From contig JBBPUQ010000001.1 in the NCBI GenBank assembly GCA_038501195.1, positions 2,356,001-2,420,000 of the forward strand: DNA of 64,000 nucleotides, given 5' to 3'. Position numbers and translations under genes: made by a program. Under the pieces are notes generated by a model. That model was given only the letters and a program-made list of their open reading frames with translations. It had not been told where the DNA came from and made no database searches. Shown here piece after piece: positions 1 to 10,366 of the stretch; the first letter of the stretch is position 1; the number at the start of each line of letters is the position of its first letter. This DNA is from Nemania diffusa. Taxonomy: Eukaryota > Ascomycota > Sordariomycetes > Xylariales > Xylariaceae.

Positions 1-56
1 GGAACGACTTTGGTTTGTTCCGGATGTCTCTGGTTACACCGAACTGAAGACGCAAG

Positions 57-440
57 TTAACAACCACATGTGTGCCAGGTGGTTTGGGAATGGAATAAGC
101 ACTGACCATTGCATCTCGCATATCCACCAAAAATGTACTCATACCAGTTGTTGTTCGTTGTGTATGGGCCATAGGTATATCCACCTTTGTACGGACCACA
201 TTTACAGACTTGGGCATCCCAGTCAACAGGGTTGGCGGTCGGATCAGGAACCTCGCAAGTAGCGGTTGGTGTCGGTGTTGGCGAAGCAGTGCCAGTGCCT
301 ACACACTTCCCATGCCTTCGGCCGATACCTCCTTGGCGCGCCTCGAGCTTGAGAAGTCTGTCTGCGCGATCCTCATGTCGGTAGGCAGCGCCTAGGCTGG
401 CAAGGCCAAGCAAGCCTACCACTGTTTTATCGAAGAGCAT
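57..440 (-). CDS. small secreted cysteine-rich protein, unknown function
   Basis: An open frame of 127 residues. I start at the ATG at 440 rather than the in-frame ATG at 467, because from 440 the protein opens directly with a signal-peptide-like segment (about residues 1-19, hydrophobic core VVGLLGLASLG). A short basic stretch follows, then a Thr/Pro linker (TASPTPTPTATC) of the kind that is often O-glycosylated, then a compact C-terminal domain rich in Tyr, Gly and Asn. The mature part has eight cysteines, including a CKC pair and a terminal TCGC, so four disulfides are possible. I do not recognise a family. Size, signal and cysteine content resemble fungal apoplastic effector candidates or small surface proteins; that is inference only. 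The gene ends 57 bases from the window edge and faces a gene-free stretch upstream. Confidence is moderate that it is a real secreted protein, low on role. Confidence 0.6.
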   Translation of the reverse strand: MLFDKTVVGLLGLASLGAAYRHEDRADRLLKLEARQGGIGRRHGKCVGTGTASPTPTPTATCEVPDPTANPVDWDAQVCKCGPYKGGYTYGPYTTNNNWYEYIFGGYARCNGQCLFHSQTTWHTCGC

Positions 441-467
441 CTCAAAAAAGAAGCTCCCGCCTATCAA

Positions 468-2677
468 TGATAGCTGGTTCTGGAGGCTCAGAGTTATGTC
501 TTGACCGAGGGGAGAGGGCTAGCCGCTTTTATAAACCGACCAACGCATCAGAGAACAAGAAGCCCAGCCCCGTGCCACGCTGTTACATCAACGGTGTCGT
601 TCGATGTTCCGAGTTAGGCCTTATACAGCGTTAGCGAATTAGCCCTTGGTCTCTGTAGTCATTGAGTGACAATCAGTGACTACATCATTAGGTTAGGTAA
701 GTAATTAGCATTAGTCCGGTTCCTGCGAGCACTAGTCTAACTATAATAGTTGGAGTTGTCCGAAGCTGGCTTAAACCATACATCATCAACACTATGTATT
801 AACCATATAGATAATAGGTACCTGCTTATGGCTTTGGGTTGCCAAGATATAGAGATGAGCGCTTACACTTTTGCAGGCCTCCTGGATACTAGAGCTAAAA
901 ATAGCTCCACTTCCAACAAGGGGCCGCTAGATAGGACTCTACGCCTGATGTATACAGTATGTTGCGATCTAAGGTTTTGAAACGAAATGAATTGTGTATT
1001 TACCTATCTCAAAAGCGTCGATTGGTTGACAAGAAGTTGTCTACTGTTTCTATATTTGAGCTGTCGTGACATTTAAATAACCTGCAGAGACGCTTCATCA
1101 CAGGTCTACTTCATGAGCTTACATCGCCTAGTTTAAAATTTGGAGAATAAACAAGTCACTAGATCGCCTCAGTCTCAATTTTACTGAAGGCAAGCCATCA
1201 GCCTTACTCTTACAAACTACATGAGACTATGAGACAACACATGCGTATGTAGAGTTGAAAGGGGGTGTTGTTGGATATGGCTTGGCATAGCACTTTTGAC
1301 GGCTCAGCAACATGGATAGCCCATAAATAAACAAGCCCCTGGGGAGTTATCCTAACTAGGCAGCTGGCTTCAATCAGTGAGGGGCAGACATCCACTACCA
1401 TCCTAAGGCTGAATTTAGCGGCTGGAAAAACTTCGACTTTCATATCAAAAGCACAGACGTAATCAATACAGCAGCAATTGCTAACTGAGGGTTCCGAAGA
1501 GGTCAGGTTTTTGATGATGTGATCAACGGTAAATTTCTTAAGAATAAGAATTCTTCATATGAAGGTGTAGCTGCATTATAAGACATTTTTATTGCATACG
1601 ATATTAATATAGATTCATCAAAAGCCCTATCGATTCGCAGATTTCTTACTTCTTAATGAACCATCCCTGGTACAAGTGACGAACAGTATAGTGAGATGAA
1701 AATCGAGTCGAGGCGCTTTATCACAGGCTCAACTATAAATTACGAAAACGTAATTGATGCTGTATGATTAAATGCCCTAATTGATAGCACCTTACCTTTC
1801 GCAATGTTGCAGTATAGCACTGAAGTCCTGTTCCGTGACAATGAGGAACTATTTCCCAAGCCGAGTCTCCAACAAACTTACTATTCTTAAAGAAGTTAGT
1901 TGAATAACTTTACCTAATATCCAACTTCTGAAAGGAGTTAAAAATAAGTAACTCAAGCATCATACCAAAGTTAAAATATGGTTCTTCCTTTGTTTTATTA
2001 TTAATTGCCTTTAATGTAATCAATAGATTGTTCAAGTCTCAGTAAAGCAAAACTATCTAGATAGCTCGGGGTTGATTTCATACAATGCAATACGCAATAG
2101 GGCATCTGCTTAGGCTATCTCTTATCATATATTATATTACTCTGTTTATCGTTTGACAAGAGGTAGTCTAAAGTATCCTTTAATCTCTTGCAGGCATGCA
2201 CTAGGCCTGAATCTGGCCTGAACTTCCTGCGAATAAAACAGTTTACTTCGTGACATCAGTTCATAAAAATCCAGAGAATGCCACTAAACCCCTCCTGCGG
2301 TATAAACAATGCCATTGGTTAACTAACGATCCTCGCAGCATATTCAGCTAGTATGAGTGGATTCCCTAGAGCTACAAAGGGCAAAGTGCCCCAAAGTGCT
2401 TACCAGAACTAGAGTACCTATGTAGGTAGGTAGCTAGGACTTGCGTTGACTCATTTGCTCATATAGAGCTCTTCCGTATGCAGTGTAAGTATTCTCTGCG
2501 ATGCGATTGTCTGGCTATGGGAAGCTCTCTGGAGCTCGGCCTAGCCGTACATTTTAATCAAATATATTTATTCGTCTAAGCCCTTGTACACCCAAGCGAG
2601 GAAAGTATAATGCAGTCACCCCGCCCTGAGTAAATCTGTCTCGTACAATTCCTCTTCAACATCTTTAAGTGAGACAA
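468..2677. other. gene-free AT-leaning spacer
   Basis: About 2.2 kb with only short shadow ORFs and no codon structure I trust. A degenerate pair of similar segments lies near 1086-1106 and 1711-1731, differing mainly by C/T-type changes. Short TAGGTAGGTA words occur near 2423. It may be decayed mobile DNA, but no transposase or reverse transcriptase motif is visible. Confidence 0.4.
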
Positions 2678-3922
2678 ATGGCCCCACGAACAAGCTTGGC
2701 GCCGTTCGGCCTTCAAGACTTCCCTCCGACGATTGCTCCCCCAATTACGTCGAACAGTGTGGCAAACTTTGATCCCGAAACGGTCAAAGATGACGCGCGA
2801 AACACCCGGATCGTGGTCCACAGCCGCTTTCCCACTCTCGTGACCCAGTTTCTCGCGCATAAGAGACTTCATGGCAGCAGTGTTGAGAAGGCATTTTACC
2901 ACGCCGGATTGACATGGCAACAGCAAGTTGCCCGACTCATAGAGAAACGAGCCTTGATCTTCATGGGAGGGAGTGACTTCACTGTGTTACGGAGTGGCGA
3001 GCGCATTAATCGTGGATCTGTCGAGTGGGATCGTGTGGGAACTAAGAAGGAGGGAGACAATAGACTTTTGTTTCTGGAAGATTATCTCAGTTACGATGAG
3101 ATAATGCTAAGCAGCTTGATAGGGGTGAGCGGTCCTAGCTTCTTCATCAACGATGGTGGGCGGAACAATGCGGGTCGCCCGGCTCGGGAGACGAGCACTT
3201 TCGAGCCGCGAGGGGTTATCGTCGGACTCGTCGGTGCTCGGTTTGAGAGACAAGATAGGATGGACTCCACGTACGTGTTGAGCGATGTCCCCAATCCGAG
3301 GCAGCATCCTCAACTCAGAGATATCTTCCTCGAGTTCTTCGGGCATAGCAAAACCCCAACATCGAGCTTTAATGAAAACGTGTACAAAGCAAGGATTCGA
3401 ATCACCGCTGATATCCTGTTACTTGAGGCAAACCAGAGGGCGGCGGCGGCGGGCAGGAAAGCCTACGTCTACGTTGTTGGTTTAGGACTCGGCGTTTGGG
3501 CGTGGCGTGGCACGGTTGACCAGCCCCTGTTGTATGTCCAGGCATTCATGGAGTCGCTAGAGGAACTTAGTGACAGTCTTTCGAATATAGGGACCGTAGA
3601 ATTTGCTTGGATCGCTGAGGTCTTGGGGTTTCAGCAGCGTTTGATGACGTTTGGTGCCTCTCAAAGGGCTATCGACGTGAGGTTCTCACGACGCAACCCG
3701 GCAGAGAAACTCCTTGGCGATGACAAGAATCATCTTCTTGTTCTGAGTTACGCCTGGGATGGGAACGCATTCCCTGGAAATGAGTATTGGGCTGGATCCC
3801 TGACAGCAACGGGGGATCCCGCAGCAGCTTGCATGTCAACGATCAGCGAGCTTCATAACCCCATAATCAATCCTGGGTTTCTCGACCGTATAGAAGTTCT
3901 TAGTAAGACGTCAGTAGTCTAG
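2678..3922 (+). CDS. DUF4804-like protein, candidate macrodomain arginine ADP-ribosylhydrolase
   Basis: A single-exon gene of 414 residues. The ATG at 2678 is in good context (ACAAATGGC); the frame extends only three codons upstream to a GTG. I recognise the pattern of the DUF4804 family: an N-terminal region with FFINDGGRNNAG (155-166), then GVIVGLVGARF (179-189), YVVGLGLGVW (about 266-275), and a C-terminal core YAWDGNAFPGNEYW (358-371) followed by TGDPAAAC (378-385) and LHNPIIN (392-398). Known of the family: DUF4804 includes a Legionella effector macrodomain and insect proteins that remove ADP-ribose from arginine, using acidic residues near the bound ADP-ribose. Inference: D361 and E369 in the AWDGN..GNE loop and the GLGLG and GDPAAA segments may form the nucleotide and catalytic site. 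No signal peptide or membrane segment is visible, so it is probably cytosolic. Family assignment comes from recalled motifs and was not searched. It is isolated, with no partner gene beside it. Confidence 0.65.
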   Translation: MAPRTSLAPFGLQDFPPTIAPPITSNSVANFDPETVKDDARNTRIVVHSRFPTLVTQFLAHKRLHGSSVEKAFYHAGLTWQQQVARLIEKRALIFMGGSDFTVLRSGERINRGSVEWDRVGTKKEGDNRLLFLEDYLSYDEIMLSSLIGVSGPSFFINDGGRNNAGRPARETSTFEPRGVIVGLVGARFERQDRMDSTYVLSDVPNPRQHPQLRDIFLEFFGHSKTPTSSFNENVYKARIRITADILLLEANQRAAAAGRKAYVYVVGLGLGVWAWRGTVDQPLLYVQAFMESLEELSDSLSNIGTVEFAWIAEVLGFQQRLMTFGASQRAIDVRFSRRNPAEKLLGDDKNHLLVLSYAWDGNAFPGNEYWAGSLTATGDPAAACMSTISELHNPIINPGFLDRIEVLSKTSVV

Positions 3923-4120
3923 GATAAATAGAATCACCAAGGGGCTTCGAGAATCCCGTGAAATAATAAAACAAGTTAAATACAGCATAGCTGTGATGTC
4001 TTGAACTAGCGTGATTATGCGAGCATTGAAGACGTCCTGGTTGAACCCGAAACTAATCTTCTGGCATCACCTGCTGCGTAATTGTCTTACGATGGCGACT
4101 GCCCAATATTATAGGCTATT

Positions 4121-4849
4121 TCATAACCGTACCTTTAAATATTCTAAAATTCCCATCCTCCGATACATGTTCACTCTATTATTATCTACCACGGCGGCGG
4201 TGGCCTGCCCACCACCCATGGTCGGGTCCGGGAACATCCTGAACGGCTTCTGGCCTCGAGGGAGCCTAGCAAGCTCAACTAGAGCGTCAGCGACAACTTG
4301 AGGATCTGCATCAGGGGGGACTAGAGCCGCAGTTCCCGTCATAGTCTATTCATCAAGGCCCTTTGTTGGCCCATCCTTGTATTCCCGCACGACATCTAGA
4401 CGATCGAGCTTCGCTGCATCGAAGAAGTGGTTAGTGCCCTTAGTGAATACGCCAGGGCTCACGATCGTAGTCTCGATGCCCCAAGCCGCCAGCTCGGCCG
4501 CGTAGCTCTGCGCAAGGCTATCCTGCGCTGCCTTCGCGGCGAAGTATGCGCCTAAGAACGGACTGTTGGCGCCGTATGTCGACGAGCTCCTGATCCAGAC
4601 GACGTGTCCCCGACGGGCGTGCCGCATGTGTGGCGGGACTGACTCTTGAGACAGCAAATTGAGAGGCACGGTGCGAATATCCGCATTGTTCTCACGCGCC
4701 AATATCACAGCCTCCTCTTCGTAAGCGGAAGTGTTGCCGTCATGTGAATACATTCCGGCGAACACGGTGTGTCCTTCATTTGCTAGAGCACGCGCGGATA
4801 AGGCTCCAAACCCCGTTGAGGCGCCCGTGATGAGGTAGACTTGCGACAT
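4121..4849 (-). pseudogene. broken short-chain dehydrogenase/reductase (SDR)
   Basis: From the ATG at 4849 the frame reads as an NAD(P)-binding SDR: the Rossmann glycine motif TGASTGFG near the start, later SSSTYGANSPFLGAYFAAKAA (Ser...Tyr-x-x-x-Lys active-site pattern) and ETTIVSPGVF. Two defects are seen. First, the segment between LNLLSQESV and PPHMRHARRG (junction near 4636-4640) is too short: about 50-55 residues that normally carry the NNAG motif and helix alpha-E are absent, with frame kept. Second, a TAG codon at 4346-4348 interrupts the frame. The same frame continues after it for 75 codons to 4121 with the expected family C-terminus (PPDADPQVVADALVELARLPRG...). Loss of the NAG region should destroy activity even if the stop were read through. 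I therefore call it a young pseudogene. A second ATG just after the stop could start only a meaningless C-terminal piece. Confidence 0.8.
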
Positions 4850-5102
4850 TGAGATTTATTCTCTTGTTGATTAGTGGCGGCGTCGTGTGTTGTTGTTGTT
4901 AATACTAACCATCAAGCTTGGCCCCCTAAATGGTAGTCATTGATGCAGATATACGCATACGTAGACACTTAACCCATAGCGAGGTCATCCTTCGGATAAT
5001 TCGGGGCCCTACTATTTGACGCCATGATGCAAGCTTAGCCAACTCGCACACCGTCCCGGTGAGCGATCGGGATTCTGGTAGAGAGCATATCGCTTAGCTC
5101 CG

Positions 5103-5125
5103 AGTCGGGTTTACGATATCCGACT
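5103..5125. promoter_or_regulatory. CGG-N11-CCG dyad, possible Zn2Cys6 factor site
   Basis: The sequence shows AGTCGG, an 11-base spacer, then CCGACT, so the two six-base arms are perfect inverted copies. GAL4-type binuclear zinc factors bind CGG triplets with this kind of spacing. It lies about 255 bases upstream of the broken SDR start. A bare CGG-N11-CCG is expected several times in a window of this size, so the extended arms are the only thing lifting it above chance. Confidence 0.25.
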
Positions 5126-6408
5126 ATGAACAACCAACGCGCCGATGGCACGGCTTTTGTAGGAGATACGAAAGCCGACTCTTGTGGTTGTTCGGCCGGG
5201 AATATCTGCGGCGATAATGTTGGTGCTCACTTCAGGATTCCGCTCTCTGTGTCTTGTTCGAAACTCGCTAGACATCCCGACTGGGACACTATGCACGTAC
5301 GCGTACGTATGGATATATCACCAAATTTCAATTTGGAGTAGCATACTTTGGAGATCAATTCCCGCCCCTGCATTTAAATCTCCAGTGATGGAAATAGGCA
5401 CGCAATCCTTTTTCTGTACTCCCGGCCCCCATCCACCGTTCCGCGTAAAGACGACGGAAATGTTGGAGTATGGAGTCGTAGTCAGCGTCTTGCAGCGATG
5501 CACACATGTATCAGACCATTATTTCGACCATCCTCGTGATGAGGCGTCTGGCGGGATGTTCCTACATTGAGGTTATTCTTCGGCTTACTGTGTTCTCACA
5601 TATGTTAGGTAATATCAATATGCCTACGCAGCCTGCCACAGGAGGAATTGTCTACCGCGGCTATCTATTCCGGCGAGAAGGAAGGATTAGGGACACCTAC
5701 TCAAGGGTCTACGGTAAGACCCCTCCTCGTGCTAACAACCCCGGGAGATGAAGAAATATTGACAACAAGAAGTCTGTGTCTACCTAGGTAGATTGTGCAA
5801 ATTAACAAAAAAGGCCGCCCGCATCTTAAAACAGTTTAGGTAGTCAGAATGTTTTTAACTATTTACAAACATTGCTGTCTAGGAGCTGGGTAGTGAGCGA
5901 TGAACACATGGAATGTAGTTCGTCGTCATTGATACTGAAATGAGACGCAACCGGATTTGGATTGGGGGATTGATCGATTAACCGACCCCGCGATTCTCCT
6001 CTAGCATACAGAGTACCTACCACCTATGCGCCCTATTAGGAGCGTTAGAATAAGCGGCATACAGGGCTTGGGACCCAGATAAGCCATCAAGGTGCCTCGG
6101 GGGCCAATCAGAGGCCTTGGATTTGCATAAAAGACGCCCCATATGCGGGTGGGTTAGTGAGGAGCCGGCCTGGTGGGAGGGCGTTGGGCTACCCGAGATT
6201 GGCCGAAAGGGGTGGAGTGGAGGGGTTTTCCATGCGAAAGCAGCATATTTATGAGCATATGGGATAGAGGTACTGTACACTGAATCGTGCAGCTGTAGCG
6301 CAATGCAGTGCGGTGTGGTGCAGTACAGTTACATTCCTACATCTCTATTATTATAGTACTGTACCTGCCTACAAGCATACCTCTGATCGATGTATGTACG
6401 TACCTACC

Positions 6409-6437
6409 CTACCTCTATCAAACATACATAGAGGTAG
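6409..6437. repeat. short inverted repeat (9 bp stem, 11 base loop)
   Basis: CTACCTCTA at 6409-6417 is followed after 11 bases by its exact inverse TAGAGGTAG at 6429-6437. It sits in a spacer dense in ACCTACC/GGTAGGT words, so it probably arises from that word family rather than from a terminator or transposon end. Confidence 0.45.
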
Positions 6438-6991
6438 AGAGGTAGGTGCACAGCAGGGTCTCATTTAGCTGGGTCGGTACTCCGACGTCAGGATTTTCTT
6501 CCGTTACCGATTCTACGATCTACATCATCTAAACTCCAAACACAAAAACGACCTGTGATTCTCTCATCTTCGTCCACTACCCTGCCGCTTTGGTCTCGCA
6601 ACATTTTCTCTTTGCAACCTTCGACTTGTTGGCGCTGGACGCTATTGTTTTTTGCCAACTGGGGGTTTTTTGCCTTCGAAAGATGCGCATTACACCTCTT
6701 GACATCTGATTCGGAGCTCATCCGAACCCACACAACGAGCGACTTTCCCACATTATCCTTTTAAACTCGACAAATTTGGACAACGAGCAACGTGCATGCC
6801 ATTTCTACCCCCGCCAATCCTGCCGAATAGTCGAGAACCTAAGAACCTGACGTAAAGTTAATAAGCTATCTGCCCGACTGAAGCTATCGTACAGGGACTG
6901 TCACGTACCCTGAACCCTGAACCCGAGCGACGCACTGCATCTGTATTGGATTATAGACCGCTCTTTTAGATATTTAAACAACCCACCAAAA

Positions 6992-7498
6992 ATGCCTTCC
7001 TCACAACGACCCTTCTTCCTGTCTTCCTTACTGGCCGCCTTTCGGCAGCAACCACCCTCGCTGTCCGCCTCACCTCAACCCAACAAACACACACATCCCC
7101 ACGCCACTACACAGTCGTCATCCAGCAGCACGTCATACCCCTCGTCACCATCCTCTTCGCAGGCGCGGTCTATCTCTTCATCCTCACCCTCACATCCACA
7201 AGGTGCCACAGCCTCAACAACGTCATCGCCTCCTCCCCCGCGGACCGGGGGCGGTAGCGTAATGAACCAACTCCAACCACTACACTCTCCACGCCCGATC
7301 CCGGCAGCTGGTGGTAGTGGTTCGGCTCACCGGCGTGGAAGCGACAGCAGTAGCGAGGGCTTCCGCGACGTCCTAGGCGCCGACAAGTGGTATATCGGGG
7401 GCCGGACGGCCGGCGGCGAGGAGAAGTTCTTCAAGCTTGGCGTCGTAAAGCGTGTGCGTAGCCAGGACCGCCTCAGTCTAGATCGTCTGAGTCTGTAA
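6992..7498 (+). CDS. conserved low-complexity protein, unknown function
   Basis: A single-exon frame of 168 residues starting at ATG 6992 (context AAAAATGCC). Residues 1-120 are low complexity, rich in Ser, Pro and His. The C-terminal 45 residues look conserved in character: EGFRDVLGADKWYIGGRT, then EEKFFKLGVVKRVRS and a final repeated DRLSLDRLSL. I have the impression that this ADKWYIGGR...RLSLDRLSL tail recurs in uncharacterised Pezizomycotina proteins, but I cannot name a domain. The basic VVKRVRS segment followed by RLSL repeats could be a kinase-site-rich tail. A long pyrimidine-rich leader precedes it. No signal peptide or membrane helix is visible. Function unknown. Confidence 0.65.
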   Translation: MPSSQRPFFLSSLLAAFRQQPPSLSASPQPNKHTHPHATTQSSSSSTSYPSSPSSSQARSISSSSPSHPQGATASTTSSPPPPRTGGGSVMNQLQPLHSPRPIPAAGGSGSAHRRGSDSSSEGFRDVLGADKWYIGGRTAGGEEKFFKLGVVKRVRSQDRLSLDRLSL

Positions 7499-8241
7499 AA
7501 TGCCGTGCTTGCCTCGAAGTCGTAGGCATCTCCACAAGTCTGGGGAAGAAAGCAATGGAGGGGAAAACCTGGATCAACCAAGGCTTGGATATTCATGTTC
7601 GTGTACATGCATCCTAGGGAAAAGGCACCTCGACGGAATCGGACTCTATACGTACTGGACTAGATGCGATGGGCACTTTGTTGGGTAGAGAGGTCTCGGC
7701 AACGGTAGACGCGTGATGCGACAGACCCTATTATACAACAATCGTAACACCAACAAGATACAGGGATGAACTGGTTATAATGCTAGGCAGGCATGGATAT
7801 GAGGGACACGGGCGGAACGAGGCGTACGATCTTGTCTTTGGCGGCAAACCTGATATGGCGTACTACGGTTGTTTATTCGGAATGGCGTTTACATGGCCGG
7901 GGCCGGAAGATACATTAAGAAAAGCAGGGGCTGGGGCACCATCGATGCCTAGCAAACGTCTTATAAACCCTATATCAGTCAACGCTGTTACGATATCATT
8001 GCATAAATAAAATAAATACCACCATCAGTTGTAGGGACCTCTGTTGTGGAGTGCTTTCGATCGCGTACTTGATTTCCAATTCACTCGATTAAATACTACA
8101 TCCACGGTAAAACTGTAGACGGTAAATAGGTGGGCAATTAGGAAAGGCATAGCAATGAGTTGCGAGTCGTTTAATGTAATCTACATATCGCAAATTATAG
8201 GAATCGATCACAGTCTAGTCTCATTTTTCGTTCCCTTGTGA
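7499..8241. other. spacer between convergent genes
   Basis: About 740 bases holding the presumed 3' ends of the 6992 gene and of ALG10. Short ORFs at 7500-7688 and 7780-8010 have no recognisable content. Nothing else is seen. Confidence 0.4.
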
Positions 8242-10366
8242 TCACCACATAAACCGCTGCACCCGCCCTTCATCCTGTAGCGTGCCGTCCGGCGCCCGCC
8301 AGTAAAACGGCCGCGTCACAAACACATACATAGTGGCTGCATTTACGATCACAAACCAGGCTGTCTCGAGGAATAGTACAGCAACATAATTGTTGCTGCG
8401 TCCCCTGCTCTGTCCCGATCGGTTGGTGTCACCACCCGCCGAAGGTAGAAACGGTAGAGAAGTAGCGGGGACAAGAAGTCGCCAGAAGAGCCATGGCAGG
8501 ATGAAGTACCGTGGTTCGACAAGTGGTGCCGTTATGAGTGAGAGTGTGGTTGTGAGGAGTAGGATTAGTACGGTTGATGCGGGTGGTGATGCTACTCCGG
8601 CTTCGGCTTCGGCTTCGGTAATCCTGCTGACTTTTGCAGATCCGTCCTTAGCCGGGCCGGAATGGGCCGGATGAGGTGTATCTGGCGAAGTCGTAATAAA
8701 GGGTGATCGTATCCACTTCTTCTGAGCAGGGTGAGATGCCTCGGAGCCTTGCAGGGCGCCCCAACACACCCAGGCGCAGACGACATAGACGGGTGCGAGG
8801 GCGTAGCGAATCCACCACGCTCTCAGAATACTGTACCGGAAGACGTAGAACACGTAGTGCCTGTTATCGGCGAGTGTGAAGGGGTGGATTATGGTATTGA
8901 ATTTCACAACAAGGAGCGCGATTGCTAAGGCGCCACAGCTGGCAAGAGCGGTAATTGCTAGGTGGATTGAGAAGATGCTTGTAGGGGACTGCTGGCGTAT
9001 CTGGGATGTTAATGTCTGGTACACCGTGACCGCTCGGTTGAGGAGGTGCGGAATGAAGAGTGGCGCTGAGAAGAACGCGAAGAAAGGCCAGATATAAAGC
9101 ATCTGAGCCAGATGAAGAGTAGCGACGTGGTTGGATTTATCACCTATTTACGATTAATACGAGGAAGCACGCATTAGATAAGGTTTCGAGATTACCTAGC
9201 ACTACGCCACCGTTCCAGGCCACGAAGACAACAAACGCAGCGAGTATAATCCCATGCGGCCATAGGAACCTACGTAGTACTGTCGGTAGGTTACATACCG
9301 CAGCAATCCCGATGCTGGCTACACATACAACGATGTCTGACACTGTTAGTGAGCTCCTTTGGAAGTGGGCGCCAGGACTTACCAACGGGCTGTGCAAATC
9401 TTAGTGACGGATCATGGATATCACCAAGGGAGTATCTCCAGGCGTAGAATCCGATCTGTTCAGACACATTTCGAAACCTCGGGGTTTTTACAGGCTCTGG
9501 TTTCAATGCCTTGATAGCATGGATAACCTCCAGCCCGCCTATATAGACTACAACCCAAAAGATGTTGGTCTGCCGGAAGCCGAGGGCAAGGATACCCAGA
9601 GCAAGAGAGTATACATCGTTAAGAAACGATGGTTGTTTCTGGCCTACTCTCGTGAGGTGGTTTGCATACGCGAGTAGTACGATAAGTGTGGATGCGGGAT
9701 CTGTGTAATACAGCCCCGAGAAGAAAAACAAGACTGGGAAGATGGCGACGTTGATCCCCGCGACTATGTCACGGACCGAGATCTCGCCGTTGCGGTCGCA
9801 GTCCGACTTGACACGGGTTTGCGCCAAATGTGACCTGCAAACAAGAACTAAAACTGAGATACACGAGATGATGAAGACATTGAAGGCACGAAGATTGTAG
9901 GCAGAACAGGGAAGCCCCAATAGTCGATTGAACACAATAGTTGAGAGGTACCTAGTGAAATGAGTTATCACTAACTGAATAACATTGTGAGACTCGAAAC
10001 TCACAATCCGGGAGGTGTAGTAATTTTGTCATCCCATTCGAGGTATCTGCCTTCACAGTAGACCTGGGCTTGGGGAATATGGAAGACTTCGTCCTAGTGA
10101 AATACTCATTATTAGTTTGCAACTCGTCAAATCTCACCAAGCCAAGAGCCACGTACCAAGTACGGCTTAGGTACGTTTTCGGTAACGGTTAGCAGCCATG
10201 ATATTGCTAAGGGGGTGACACATGAGAGCGTAGCCGCAATTCCAAAGAGCGAGCCCTTTAATTGTGAAGATCTGGAGAACAGGTATGCGGTAGTGGACAG
10301 GGCCGAGAAGCGTATAAGCCAGACTACCAGCGACGGCGGCTCATTGAAGGCTGTAGCTGCACTCAT
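8242..10366 (-). CDS. ALG10: ALG10/DIE2 dolichyl-phosphoglucose alpha-1,2-glucosyltransferase
   Basis: Adds the terminal alpha-1,2-linked glucose to the lipid-linked N-glycan precursor in the ER membrane. Five exons: 10366-10157, 10093-10005, 9951-9383, 9336-9196 and 9143-8242, giving 636 residues; introns are 63, 53, 46 and 52 bases with GT-AG ends. The hallmark N-terminal loop is rebuilt across introns 1 and 2: [13 protein letters not shown] (from residue 71) followed by [12 protein letters not shown]. Further on there are many hydrophobic helices, [13 protein letters not shown], and [18 protein letters not shown]. The last exon has a charged loop with an EAEAEAG hexanucleotide repeat and ends [12 protein letters not shown]...RFMW. 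For intron 3 an alternative acceptor six bases earlier also keeps frame; I prefer 9337 because the CTAAC branch site would otherwise touch the acceptor. The gene is divergent from dihydroorotate dehydrogenase. Confidence 0.93.

Larger units (their letters stand above)
4850..6991. other. gene-free spacer upstream of the SDR remnant and the 6992 gene
   Basis: No convincing gene. It holds a Zn2Cys6-type dyad (5103-5125), a 14 bp palindrome (5295-5308), a 9 bp-stem hairpin made of GAGGTAG-type words (6409-6437), and a pyrimidine-rich leader just before the next gene (about 6480-6990). ORFs here are short and lack family resemblance. Confidence 0.5.

Noticed and set aside
4340..4348. Stop-codon readthrough in the SDR
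   Set aside because: The missing NNAG block would leave a non-functional protein in any case, so a pseudogene is simpler.
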